Notes: a model not told the origin generated them from the letters alone. A stretch of DNA of 64,000 bases from Dyadobacter jiangsuensis (GCF_003014695.1 NZ_PYAS01000001.1:791879-855878), one strand, 5' to 3'; positions 42,401-50,579 are shown, counted from the stretch's first letter. Numbers and translations are program-made.

Positions 42401-42765
42401 ACATTGCGGCGGGCCTTGCCGATGCGAATACCAATGCCAATTTCCCGGTGCTGCAATCGTGGCTCGCGGATAACAACTATGGCTCGGGCCTGGACATCGC
42501 CCAGACGAAATACCTGTTGAGCGCGGCTTACCTGCGCATCAAAAACATCACGATCGGCTATTCGCTGCCTACTTCGTTGCTGCAAAAGCGCAATATCAGC
42601 CGGGTGCGCATCTTCGCGAGCGGGGAAAACCTTTTTGAATTCTCACAACTCAAAAAGTACTTCGATCCGGAGGTAATCAGCAACAGCAACACTTTCAATA
42701 CGTCGAACGGCTTTTCATATCCGTTCCAGCGGAAGTTTGCATTCGGTGTCAATGTCGAGTTTTGA
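39490..42765 (+). CDS. SusC/RagA family TonB-linked outer membrane protein
   Basis: 1091 residues from ATG 39490 (a second ATG follows at once; 39454 is in frame but reads before the signal peptide). Signal peptide ends near APAFAQ. Carboxypeptidase-like domain (VTGSVTDGKDLLPGVNVVIKG, split), TonB-box region NLEEVVVIGYGVEKKVNITG, plug (PNFNIRGFTSINGGEPLFVI split, FSVLRDAASAAIYGARAAFG) and barrel ending FAFGVNVEF. Partner SusD begins 20 bp later. Divergent TetR regulator upstream. Confidence 0.95.
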   Translation: MMKSVPRPYYVRLLRRLQLVVIFALGAIAPAFAQTTLKAGNGKVTGSVTDGKDLLPGVNVVIKGSQRGTITDQNGQYYLDGVSGSDILVFSYIGYKTQEELVKGRSEIFVTMQADLGNLEEVVVIGYGVEKKVNITGAVDQISGKQFEARPVANVMQGLQGVSPGLNITYQSGTPGTVPNFNIRGFTSINGGEPLFVIDGIAAANSTDLLRLNPSDIASFSVLRDAASAAIYGARAAFGVVLITTKQGGRGKQSITYNNFFSWGQPTVLPKPITDPYIFSRVLETSTDNTPWDYVNYSDEYYAWAKERSDNPSTPDTRIDPSDPTKWAYMGSNNWYDYFFTKRSFSQNHSIGFTGSAKTASERTVGYYISADYNHEGGLNKLTDDFWRRYSSRARLDFTPFKWLKLDNNLSVYRTERAVPTANINDIYTLQPTQVAVNPDGTWANSGAGRLAARLVDGGNRKQDMFGFQNIFRGIATTLNGDLVITGSASFKREQWNTKQDQRNYRIGFGPNDIRTEGGTGGVYETNATLANNVMDLFANYTKTLGVHRINLLAGYNQESYSYTTTKAQKVGLISPSLPYISLTSGTAQAFGADTSYATRSFFGRINYTLRDRYIIEANGRYDGSSRFPTSNRWGFFPSVSAAWIASSESFVKDALPLFPTLKFRASYGDLGNQNVGYYSFRQALPAGLSNYLIGGNKQTVITNSPILRVDPSNYTWERVSTLNFGADLGVLKDRLTFGIDYYIRDTKGMLTDGEELPGVLGTKVPAQNVADLRTKGLELTLNYNDTYQVGGKALSLSAKLIVSDSRSQITRFKNDQELFSKFRKGQNLGEIWGLTNDGLFQNTDEIAKLDESDIVPWGALSVVPGWPKYKDLDGDGRITQGLTRKDPKDLSVIGNTTPRYRIGFNLNADWNGFDFSAVLQGVLKGDYYPRHYLYWGPYQQPYANVYPWNLDYYRGQADSDQQRAKHSKSYIAAGLADANTNANFPVLQSWLADNNYGSGLDIAQTKYLLSAAYLRIKNITIGYSLPTSLLQKRNISRVRIFASGENLFEFSQLKKYFDPEVISNSNTFNTSNGFSYPFQRKFAFGVNVEF

Positions 42766-42785
42766 TTTTAATCCATCAGCCTGAA

Positions 42786-44579
42786 ATGAAAAAGCATATA
42801 TTATTACTGGCGTTGTTGACCGGGGCGAGCGCCTGCAACGACGACTTCCTCGAAAAACTGCCGCAGACCTCCATTTCCCCGGAGGTGTTCTTTGCCAACG
42901 AGGGCGACCTCGCATTGTACGTCAACGGGCTGCTGAGCATGCCCGATATGTACGGCACTTACCTCAACGACCAGAGCACCGACAATGCCGCCACGACGGG
43001 CGCAGTGGAGATGAAAGTGGTGATGACGGGCTCGCCCAGCTCACAGACCATCACCGGTGGCTGGGACTGGGGCCGTTTGCGGAATATCAACTATTTCCTG
43101 GATAACTATAACAAGGCTACTGCCACCTCCGACGTGAAAGCGCATTATGCCGGTATTGCCCGCTACTATCGCGCGCAGTTCTATCTGGAAAAAGTGGGCC
43201 GGTTTTCGGATGTTCCGTGGTTTTCTAAAACCGTAAATCCCGGTGACGAGGAGCTGTACAAAACGCAGGACCCGCGTGCGGTTGTGATGGATAGCGTAAT
43301 GGCCGACCTCGCTTTTGCGGCGGCCAATGTACGGGAGTCGGTGACTGCCGGCACCCCGGGCAAATGGGCGGTGATGGCGCAGTATGCCCGCACAGCATTG
43401 TACGAAGGTACCTACCGGAAATACCACTCCGAGCTGAACCTCCAGGCCACTGCCAACAAATTCCTGGAAACGGCGGCGACGGTTTCGGCGGAAATCATGG
43501 CATCGAACAAATTTGCCATTTACAACACAGGCAAACCGAATGCGGATTATGCGACGCTGTTCAATAGCCAGGATTTGAGCTCGAACAAGGAAGTGATCTT
43601 GTCGAATGCGTTCGATCAAACGAAGGACCGCAGCCAGAATATCAACAGCACCGTATTCGGCGATTACGAGCAGGCGCCGTCGCGCGACCTCGTACAGACT
43701 TACCTGATGAAGGACGGTACCCGCTTTACCGATGTACAAGGTTACCAGCAGCTTGGTTTTGTGAAGGAATTTCAGAACCGCGATCCCCGCCTCGCACAGA
43801 CGCTCGTGTATCCGGGTTGGGTGCGCGCCGCGGAAACTGCACCCTATATTTTGCGCTTGAACAAAAACTTTACCGGCTACCACCAGTTGAAAGGGTATGT
43901 CAATTCGACCGACAATGTGATTTTGAATAGCGTGGATGTGCCCGTGTACCGCTATGCCGAGGTGCTATTGACCTACGCTGAAGCGAAAGCGGAACTGGGC
44001 ACACTTACCCAGGATGATCTCGATAAATCGGTGAACCTGATCCGTGCGCGCGTGGCGATGCCTGATTTGAAACTGGCGGCGGCCAATGGCAGCCCCGACC
44101 CGGTGATGGTGCAGAAATACCCGAACGTAACCGGTGCTAACCGCGGCGTGATTTTCGAGATCCGCCGTGAAAGAAGGGTGGAGTTCGCCTTCGAAAGCCA
44201 GCGGTTCAACGACGTGATGCGCTGGCAGGCGGGCAAGCTGCTGACGGCGATCCCGGAAGGTATGTATTTCCCGGGTTTGGGTAAATACGACCTGACAGGC
44301 GACGGCGTGGAGGATATTATCCTGATCGACAAGTCGAAGACGATCCCCGACGAAAAGGAAAAAGAAAAGAACAGCCTCGGTGTGGTGCTGATCTACTACC
44401 GTGCGGGGGCGATAGGCGAGGACGTGACCGTGTACCTCAAAAACGGCAATGCCGGCGGTACGATGGTAACTGAAACGGCTGTTCGTAAATTTGAAGACCC
44501 TAAATACTATTACCGGCCTGTTCCTCAGAAGGAGATGTTACTCAATCCCAAGTTGAAGCAGGTTTTTGGATGGAATTAA
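42786..44579 (+). CDS. SusD/RagB family nutrient-binding lipoprotein
   Basis: 597 residues from ATG 42786 with a lipoprotein signal (KKHILLLALLTGASAC, lipid-Cys17). N-terminal DFLEKLPQTSISPEVFFANEGDL, TPR-like region (YYRAQFYLEKVGRFSDVPWF), VYRYAEVLLTYAEAKAELG and the terminal FEIRRERRVEFAFESQRFNDVMRW, split near residues 470-490, are SusD hallmarks. Surface glycan-binding partner of the SusC just upstream, followed 15 bp later by a metallophosphoesterase gene in the same operon. Confidence 0.95.
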   Translation: MKKHILLLALLTGASACNDDFLEKLPQTSISPEVFFANEGDLALYVNGLLSMPDMYGTYLNDQSTDNAATTGAVEMKVVMTGSPSSQTITGGWDWGRLRNINYFLDNYNKATATSDVKAHYAGIARYYRAQFYLEKVGRFSDVPWFSKTVNPGDEELYKTQDPRAVVMDSVMADLAFAAANVRESVTAGTPGKWAVMAQYARTALYEGTYRKYHSELNLQATANKFLETAATVSAEIMASNKFAIYNTGKPNADYATLFNSQDLSSNKEVILSNAFDQTKDRSQNINSTVFGDYEQAPSRDLVQTYLMKDGTRFTDVQGYQQLGFVKEFQNRDPRLAQTLVYPGWVRAAETAPYILRLNKNFTGYHQLKGYVNSTDNVILNSVDVPVYRYAEVLLTYAEAKAELGTLTQDDLDKSVNLIRARVAMPDLKLAAANGSPDPVMVQKYPNVTGANRGVIFEIRRERRVEFAFESQRFNDVMRWQAGKLLTAIPEGMYFPGLGKYDLTGDGVEDIILIDKSKTIPDEKEKEKNSLGVVLIYYRAGAIGEDVTVYLKNGNAGGTMVTETAVRKFEDPKYYYRPVPQKEMLLNPKLKQVFGWN

Positions 44580-44594
44580 TTTAAAATCAATACA

Positions 44595-45488
44595 ATGAAC
44601 AGACGTTCCTGGATCCGTAACACCGGATTACTCACGGCTGCTTCGATAACAAGCCCGGCGACCAATGCCGGGCTTGTTGCCGATAAGCCGGTACTGAAAA
44701 TCGCCCACATTACCGACGTGCATATCCGCGGGGGCGACGATGCGCCCAACCGCTTTAAAAAGTGCCTCGCCGACGTTTTGAAGCACAAGCCCGATTTCTT
44801 CCTCAATGGGGGTGACTCCATCCATGCCGCAGATTACAAGGATGTGACCCGCGAAACCATGCTGGGTTACTGGAAGCTCTGGGACGAATGCATGCGCACC
44901 CTGAAAGGCTATGAAGTCCACAGCTGCATCGGTAACCATGACCCCTGGTGGGCGGCGCCGTCCAAAGAGGATGAAATGTATGGCAAAAACTACGTGGTGA
45001 AGCGGCTCAAAACGCCGGGCCGCTATTACAGTTTTACCCAAAAGAACTGGCATTTCGTGATCCTCGACGGCAACAACGAGCATGTTTCGCTGGACGACGA
45101 GCAATACCAATGGCTGGAAGCCGACCTCGCCAAACTGGCGCCGGGTACTTTTGTGCTGCTGATGTCGCATTACCCGATCCTGGGCGCTACGCCTATGCTT
45201 GCGGGCGGGGGAGGGCATTCGGATTACAAGAAGCTGAAAAACCTGTTTTACAAACACCGCGATAAGGTGCGCATTTGCCTCAGCGGGCACCAGCATTTGC
45301 AGGATCATACCGAGTACAACGGCATTCAGTATTGCTGCAACGGCGCCATGAGCGGTTTCTGGTGGGAAAAGGGCGACGCGGAATCGGCCGGGCCTAACTA
45401 TTACCAGGAAACGCCGCCGGGATATGCAATGCTTGAATTGTATGCCGATGGGAGGGTGACGAATGTCTATTATCCGCACCTTTATTAG
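44595..45488 (+). CDS. Calcineurin-like metallophosphoesterase, exported
   Basis: 297 residues. The N-terminus RRSWIRNTGLLTAASITSPATN looks like a twin-arginine leader, though the hydrophobic stretch is short. All five metal motifs are present in order: ITDVHIRGGD, FFLNGGDSIH, CIGNHDPWW, LLMSHYPIL and CLSGHQHLQ. Acts as a phosphatase or phosphodiesterase; in a SusCD operon it may remove phosphate from an imported phosphorylated glycan or glycerophospho-compound. It is the last gene before decamer array F, whose first unit begins 6 bp after the stop. Confidence 0.9.
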   Translation: MNRRSWIRNTGLLTAASITSPATNAGLVADKPVLKIAHITDVHIRGGDDAPNRFKKCLADVLKHKPDFFLNGGDSIHAADYKDVTRETMLGYWKLWDECMRTLKGYEVHSCIGNHDPWWAAPSKEDEMYGKNYVVKRLKTPGRYYSFTQKNWHFVILDGNNEHVSLDDEQYQWLEADLAKLAPGTFVLLMSHYPILGATPMLAGGGGHSDYKKLKNLFYKHRDKVRICLSGHQHLQDHTEYNGIQYCCNGAMSGFWWEKGDAESAGPNYYQETPPGYAMLELYADGRVTNVYYPHLY

Positions 45489-45493
45489 GTGTA

Positions 45494-45567
45494 GTCAGGA
45501 GTAGCCAAGTGTTGTCAGGTGTGGTCAGGAGTAGTCAGGTGTGGTCAGGTGTGGTCAGGTGTTGTTT
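45494..45567. repeat. Decamer array, left arm (locus F)
   Basis: GTCA at 45494, 45514, 45524, 45534, 45544 and 45554, with degenerate GCCA at 45504 and GTTT at 45564, 10-bp step. It ends with GTTTTGA, the same ending as the left arm of locus B. This starts a 528-bp gap (45489-46016) without genes, filled by repeats. Confidence 0.85.
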
Positions 45568-45580
45568 TGACTGGGAGGTT

Positions 45581-45747
45581 AATGCCGTTAGGCATATAAC
45601 ATTGGTAGAGAAAACGATGGATCCGGCTGCGCCCAAAATGCCGTCAGGCATGTAACAACAATGCGCTGTTGTTACATGCCTGACGGCATTTTGGGAATGG
45701 CGTTGATCGATTTGATTGCTACCTATGTTACATCGCTACGCGATTTG
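45581..45747 (+). repeat. ~166-bp palindromic element, copy 1
   Basis: Order of parts: an AATGCCGTTAGGCAT palindrome followed by ATTGGTAG (45581-45608), a long central hairpin (45632-45695), then GCTACC and a CATCGCTACGCGAT palindrome (45719-45747). Copy 2 at 50354-50519 has the same parts in inverted order: end modules agree at 25 of 28 and 26 of 29 positions, and the total lengths (167 and 166 bp) match. No coding capacity. Resembles a REP/BIME or MITE-like element; no transposase is in the window. Confidence 0.8.
45632..45695. repeat. Perfect 29-bp stem, 6-nt loop
   Basis: The arms at 45632-45660 and 45667-45695 are exact reverse complements around ATGCGC. Each arm itself holds the shorter palindrome ATGCCGTCAGGCAT. 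This is the centre of element copy 1. Confidence 0.9.
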
Positions 45748-45811
45748 AATGCTTCTTTTTTGCATAATTTATCTCGATTTTGACCTAATTTGCGGCCTGG
45801 TTTACAAATCC

Positions 45812-46013
45812 TGACCATTCTTGGCTATACCTAACCACAACTGACCATTCTTGACTACCCCTGACAATTCTTGACCACAACTGACCATTCTTGACCACCC
45901 TGACAATTCCTGACCACAACTGACCATTCTTGACCACCCTGACCATTCTTGACAACACCTGACAATTCCTGACCACAACTGACAATTCCTGACCACCCTT
46001 GACAATCCCTAAC
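45812..46013. repeat. Decamer array, right arm (locus F), 21 units
   Basis: TGAC recurs from 45812 to 46000 at 10-bp steps, with two 9-bp steps (45892 to 45901, 45931 to 45940) and degenerate TGGC, TAAC and TAAC units at 45822, 45832 and 46010. It is the longest array in the window, with a higher-order 20-bp pattern in places. It ends 4 bp before the GH110 start codon, so it forms that gene's entire near 5' region. The left part of the gap (45748-45811) is AT-rich without features. Confidence 0.88.
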
Positions 46014-46016
46014 CCA

Positions 46017-47840
46017 ATGCCCTTGCTTTACCGTTTCTATGCCGCGCTACTCTGCGCATTATTGCTGCAATACCGTTCCCATGCTCAAACGGTTTCCGTG
46101 ACCGAAGCTGGTATTCGCCCCGACACTTACGAGAACGTCACTCCCAGCATTCAGAAAGTGATCGACGAGGCGATCCGCACCGGGAAGACGACCCTCACTT
46201 TCCCGAAAGGCCGGTACGATTTCTGGCCCGACGGTGCAATCCGTGAAAAGTATTTCATTTCCAATACCGCTACCGAAAAGGAGGATTCACTTAAAATCCG
46301 GACGATCGGGATGCTTTTCCGCAATGCCCGGAACCTCACCATCGATGGCAACGGTGCGCTGTTTGTTTTTCATGGGAAAATGACGACGATCGTGCTCGAA
46401 CATTGCGAGAACGTGAAGCTGCAAAACATCCATGTCGACTTCGAGCGGCCTACCATGTCGGAAATGCGGTATACGCAAGTTTCCGGCGGCGAAGTGGAGC
46501 TGGCCATTCACCGCGATGCCCGCTACGCCATCCGCGACGGTAAGCTGGAATGGTTTGGGGAAGGCTGGAAAACGACGCATTTCCATGCCGTCGAGTTTGA
46601 CACCACCCTCAAAACCATGCGTTACAGCGACTGGAAACCTTATGTCCATGCGCAGGCGACGGAAATCGCTGCGGGCCGGGTGCGTTTCAAAACCGATGTT
46701 ACACCGAAGCCGGGCAACATTCTTACCGTCCGCGATATTATCCGCGACCAGGTGGGGATGCACATCCGCGAATGCAAAAACGTGACGCTCGAAGACGTCG
46801 GCATGCATTATATGCACGGCCTGGGCATTGTGAGCCAATACACCGAAAACGTGACCATGCGCCGCGTTACCTGTGCGCCACGGCCGGAAACAGGGCGTAT
46901 TATCGCCTCGTCCGCCGATTTTATGCACTTTTCGGGATGCCGGGGTAAGGTTACTGTCGAAGATTGCCGGTTCTCGGGTGCGCACGACGACCCGATCAAT
47001 GTGCATGGGACCAACCTCCGCATAGTGGACAGGCCGGATGCGAACTCGCTGAAAGTGCGGTTTATGCATGGCCAGAGCTACGGTTTCAGTGCATTCTTCC
47101 CCAAAGACACGGTGGCATTTGTCCACGCGGGTTCCATGGAGCGGTTTGCGAGCGGGGTCGTCAAAACGGTTGAGCGGCTGAGCGACCGCGAAATATTGCT
47201 AACCTTCGAAAAACCTGTTCCCACGACGCTGGAAGACCACGATTGTGTCGAAAATATGACCTGGACGCCGGAAGTGCTCATTCGGGGTAACTACTTTACC
47301 CGTACCAACACCCGCGGCGTGCTGCTTACGACCCCGCGCAAAGCCGTGATCGAAAACAACACGTTTTTCCGTACAGGCATGAGTGCGGTGCTGATCGAGG
47401 CGGACGCGGAGGGCTGGTATGAATCGGGGCCGGTGCGGGATGTTACCATCCGCAACAACGAGTTTATCGACTGCGCCTACCAGGGCGGGCCGGGTAATGC
47501 GGTGATCGCCATTAACCCGTCCAACAAAATAGCCGACGTTAAAAAGCCTGTCCATTTCAACATCCGGATAGAGGGTAATACTTTTAATACATTTGATTAT
47601 CCGGTGCTGTTTGCCAAGAGCACCCGGGGATTGTTTGCAGGCAACAACCGGATCGTTCGCACGAGGGAGCTCAATCCGCAGTCGGGTAACCATAATATGT
47701 TCTGGTTCAATGGCTGCTCGGATGTGGAGATTGCCGGATTGAAGTTGGAAGGAGAGGTGCTGGGCAAGAATATCAAGCTGGAAAACATGCCGAAAAACAG
47801 TGTGAAAGTTACCGGTTCTCCTAAACTGGCGGTCGAATAG
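46017..47840 (+). CDS. GH110 alpha-1,3-galactosidase-like right-handed beta-helix enzyme
   Basis: 607 residues from ATG 46017 with a signal peptide (YRFYAALLCALLLQYRSHAQ). It is a right-handed parallel beta-helix with the GH110 signature: NLTIDGNGALFVFHGKMTT, then DFMHFSGCRGKVTVEDCRFS and GAHDDPINVHGT near residues 305-335 (the Asp-Asp pair is probably catalytic), RGVLLTTPRKAVIENNTFFR. GH110 enzymes remove terminal alpha-1,3-galactose, including from blood-group-B-type chains. Next gene GH95 starts 77 bp later. No conventional ribosome-binding or promoter region: the decamer array runs up to the start codon. Confidence 0.82.
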   Translation: MPLLYRFYAALLCALLLQYRSHAQTVSVTEAGIRPDTYENVTPSIQKVIDEAIRTGKTTLTFPKGRYDFWPDGAIREKYFISNTATEKEDSLKIRTIGMLFRNARNLTIDGNGALFVFHGKMTTIVLEHCENVKLQNIHVDFERPTMSEMRYTQVSGGEVELAIHRDARYAIRDGKLEWFGEGWKTTHFHAVEFDTTLKTMRYSDWKPYVHAQATEIAAGRVRFKTDVTPKPGNILTVRDIIRDQVGMHIRECKNVTLEDVGMHYMHGLGIVSQYTENVTMRRVTCAPRPETGRIIASSADFMHFSGCRGKVTVEDCRFSGAHDDPINVHGTNLRIVDRPDANSLKVRFMHGQSYGFSAFFPKDTVAFVHAGSMERFASGVVKTVERLSDREILLTFEKPVPTTLEDHDCVENMTWTPEVLIRGNYFTRTNTRGVLLTTPRKAVIENNTFFRTGMSAVLIEADAEGWYESGPVRDVTIRNNEFIDCAYQGGPGNAVIAINPSNKIADVKKPVHFNIRIEGNTFNTFDYPVLFAKSTRGLFAGNNRIVRTRELNPQSGNHNMFWFNGCSDVEIAGLKLEGEVLGKNIKLENMPKNSVKVTGSPKLAVE

Positions 47841-47917
47841 CTACCAATGATTGTCTGGAAGTCCATTTTTTAATTCAAAAACGGCATCTAATTTTACCAT
47901 TATTTGCCAAAACCCCA

Positions 47918-50287
47918 GTGATGAAAACATTTCTCGGACTACTCATTTGTTCTGTTACCGCATTCAGCCCGCTGCAAGCGCAGCCTGATCCCAAACCCAA
48001 ACCCGCACCATTGTCGCTCTGGTACGACCAGCCTGCCAAAGAATGGATGACCCAGGCATTGCCGATCGGTAATGGTCACGTGGGCGCCATGTTTTTTGGC
48101 GGCACGGACGAGGAGCGCATTCAGTTTTCGGAGGGCAGCTTGTGGGCAGGAGGTAAGGGGGCCAATGCCGAGTATAATTTTGGTTTAAAAAAAGAGGCCT
48201 ACAAACATTTGCCGCAGGTACGTGAACTACTCGCTGCCGGAAAAATGAAAGAGGCCCACGCATTGGCGAACAAGGAGCTGACGGGCGTTATCCATGAGAA
48301 AAAGGAGAATAGCCCGTCGTCCGATTTCGGTGCGCAGCAGACAGTAGGCGACCTGTTCGTCAAATCGCCTGCCAAAGGCGCCGTGCAGAATTACCGGCGC
48401 GAGCTTAATATTTCCGATGCATTAGGAAAAGTGAGCTATGATGCGGGCGGCAGCCACTTTGAAAGAACCTATTTCGGCAACTATCCCTCGAAGGCGATGG
48501 TGTACAAGTTTACTTCTTCTACGCCCGAAACCTATTCCATACGTTTCGAAACGCCCCATGCCAAAGATTATGAGCAGTTTGCTAAAAATCAGTACACATT
48601 TGGCGGGCATTTGAAAGATAATCGCCAGGAGTTCGAAACCGTTTACCGTATCGATACCGACGGGAAAACCGCTTTCAGCAACGGCGTGCTGACGGTTACC
48701 GGCGCCAAGTCCATCGTCCTGATCCACACTGTGGCTACGGATTATGTAATGAAATTCCCTCATTATAAAGGAAATGACTACAAAAAGGCTAACGCTGCCA
48801 CTATGGCGAAGGTGGCCGGTAAAAATTACGCCGAATTGCTCGCCGAGCAGCAAAGGGATTACCACGGCTTGTTCGACCGCGTCGCGCTGACGTTGGGCAA
48901 TGCCACGGCGCCTGCACTTCCTACCGACCAGCGCCAGAAAGCCTATTCGGCAGGGCAACCCGACCCCCGTCTGGAAGAACTTTACTTCCAATATGGCCGC
49001 TACCTGATGATTTCATCGACCCGGCCGGGTACCATGCCTATGAGCTTGCAGGGCAAATGGAACGATAGCACCAATCCGCCGTGGGCGAACGATTATCACA
49101 CCAATATCAACGTGCAAATGCTTTACTGGCCAGCCGAGGCTACCAACCTTTCGGAGTGTCATTTGCCGCTGATGGATTTCACGCAGTCGATCGTGGAGCC
49201 GGGACGGTTGGCAGCGAAGGAGTTTTTCAACGCCAAGGGGTGGATCGTGAACACAATGCTGAACGCCTACGGTTATACTTCGCCCGGCTGGGATTTCCCG
49301 TGGGGCTTCTTCCCGGGCGGTGCGGCATGGCTTTGCCAGCATTTGTGGGAGCATTATGCATTTACGAACGATAAAGTGTTCTTGAAAAACACGGCCTATC
49401 CGGTCATGAAAGAGGCTTCGGAGTTCTGGATGGATTACCTGAGCAGCGACGGCAAGGGGCACCTTGTATCCTCGCCGTCGTACTCACCCGAGCACGGCGG
49501 GATTTCTACCGGCGCTACCATGGACCACGAAATGGCCTGGGACGTGCTGAATAACACCGCCGAAGCCGCGGCTTTGCTCGGCATCGATGCCGATTTCGCG
49601 CAAAAGGCGCGTGCTACCCGCGACAAGATATTGCCTTTGCAGATTGGCCGCTGGAAACAGTTGCAGGAATGGCGCGAGGATGTCGACGACTCCACCAGCC
49701 ACCACCGCCACGTTTCGCACCTGTATGCATTGCACCCGGGCAAGCAGATTTCGATTGCCCAAACTCCGGCGGAAGCAGAGGCCGCACGCGTAAGCCTCAA
49801 CGCCCGTGGCGACGACGGTACAGGCTGGTCGCTGGCCTGGAAAGTTAACTTCTGGGCGCGCTTGCAGGATGGCAACCGTGCGCACAAGTTATTCAAAAGT
49901 GTACTCCGGCCCGTGGCCGACCAGGGTACGAATATGGCTGACGGCGGCGGCTCTTATGCCAACCTTCTTTGCGCCCACCCGCCATTTCAGCTCGATGGCA
50001 ACATGGGTTCCACCGCGGGTGTAGCCGAAATGCTCCTCCAATCGCAAACCGGCGTGATCGAGCTCCTTCCTGCATTACCCGACGCCTGGGCCACCGGTTC
50101 AGTCAAAGGTTTGAAAGCACGCGGTAATGTAACGGTCGACGAGGTTTGGGAGAATGGCAAATTGAAATCCGTGACGCTAACCTCCCCCAATGCGCAGAAA
50201 CGCACGTTGAAATACGGGAGCAAGACGATCAATGCAGAGCTGGTGGCCGGGAAAGCAAAAACATGGTACGTTGCAAATTTTCAATAA
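47918..50287 (+). CDS. GH95 family glycoside hydrolase (alpha-L-fucosidase-like)
   Basis: 789 residues with a signal peptide (FLGLLICSVTAFSPLQAQ). The N-terminal GH95 beta-sandwich begins LWYDQPAKEWMTQALPIGNGHVGAMFFGG (split), IQFSEGSLWAGGKG; the (alpha/alpha)6 barrel follows with LQGKWNDSTNPPWANDYHTNIN and WPAEATNLSECHLPL, and late LDGNMGSTAGVAEMLLQSQ. The family cleaves alpha-1,2-L-fucose or alpha-L-galactose. Together with GH110 it could strip a B-type or other galactose/fucose-branched chain. The stop is followed by a 421-bp gap (50288-50708) holding element copy 2 and decamer array G. Confidence 0.9.
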   Translation: MMKTFLGLLICSVTAFSPLQAQPDPKPKPAPLSLWYDQPAKEWMTQALPIGNGHVGAMFFGGTDEERIQFSEGSLWAGGKGANAEYNFGLKKEAYKHLPQVRELLAAGKMKEAHALANKELTGVIHEKKENSPSSDFGAQQTVGDLFVKSPAKGAVQNYRRELNISDALGKVSYDAGGSHFERTYFGNYPSKAMVYKFTSSTPETYSIRFETPHAKDYEQFAKNQYTFGGHLKDNRQEFETVYRIDTDGKTAFSNGVLTVTGAKSIVLIHTVATDYVMKFPHYKGNDYKKANAATMAKVAGKNYAELLAEQQRDYHGLFDRVALTLGNATAPALPTDQRQKAYSAGQPDPRLEELYFQYGRYLMISSTRPGTMPMSLQGKWNDSTNPPWANDYHTNINVQMLYWPAEATNLSECHLPLMDFTQSIVEPGRLAAKEFFNAKGWIVNTMLNAYGYTSPGWDFPWGFFPGGAAWLCQHLWEHYAFTNDKVFLKNTAYPVMKEASEFWMDYLSSDGKGHLVSSPSYSPEHGGISTGATMDHEMAWDVLNNTAEAAALLGIDADFAQKARATRDKILPLQIGRWKQLQEWREDVDDSTSHHRHVSHLYALHPGKQISIAQTPAEAEAARVSLNARGDDGTGWSLAWKVNFWARLQDGNRAHKLFKSVLRPVADQGTNMADGGGSYANLLCAHPPFQLDGNMGSTAGVAEMLLQSQTGVIELLPALPDAWATGSVKGLKARGNVTVDEVWENGKLKSVTLTSPNAQKRTLKYGSKTINAELVAGKAKTWYVANFQ

Positions 50288-50353
50288 GCAATGGATGGCT
50301 TTGACCAGGCTTACTAATTCATAGAGATACGATTGCCCTTTTTGGCAGGCACC

Positions 50354-50519
50354 AAAATCGCGTAGCGATGCAATATTGGTAGCAACTGAGCCGTATATAA
50401 TCTCCGATAAATGCCGTCAGGCATGTAACAACAGAGCATTGTTGTTGCATGCCTGACGGCATTTTTGACAAAATGGGGCTCCCTTTTTTCTACCAATATT
50501 ATGTGCCTGACGGCATTTT
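50354..50519 (-). repeat. ~166-bp palindromic element, copy 2 (inverted)
   Basis: AATCGCGTAGCGAT palindrome plus ATATTGGTAG (50354-50382), central hairpin (50409-50464), then CTACCAATATT and TGCCTGACGGCATT (50490-50519). Reverse-complemented it matches copy 1 module by module. The two copies bracket the GH110 and GH95 genes in opposite orientation. Confidence 0.8.
50409..50464. repeat. 25-bp stem with one G-T pair, 6-nt loop
   Basis: Arms at 50409-50433 and 50440-50464 around GAGCAT. One position differs from the perfect version in copy 1 and still pairs as G-U in RNA. Confidence 0.88.
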
Positions 50520-50579
50520 ACGATTCCGGCGGCGCACTACTTTGCGATCCATATCACATACCCGATGGCATTCGCTTAC

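Noticed and set aside
45785..46005. Two overlapping minus-strand ORFs of 66-67 residues with repeated WSxIV-like units
   Set aside because: They are the decamer array read in frame; the repeated residues come from the repeat and there is no start signal or family match.
45494..46013. CRISPR array
   Set aside because: The units are only 10 bp with 4 conserved bases and no unique spacers of 26-40 bp; no cas gene is present.
45581..50519. Complete insertion sequence or composite transposon
   Set aside because: The inverted copies carry no transposase and none lies between them; only a non-autonomous or recombinational element can be supported.
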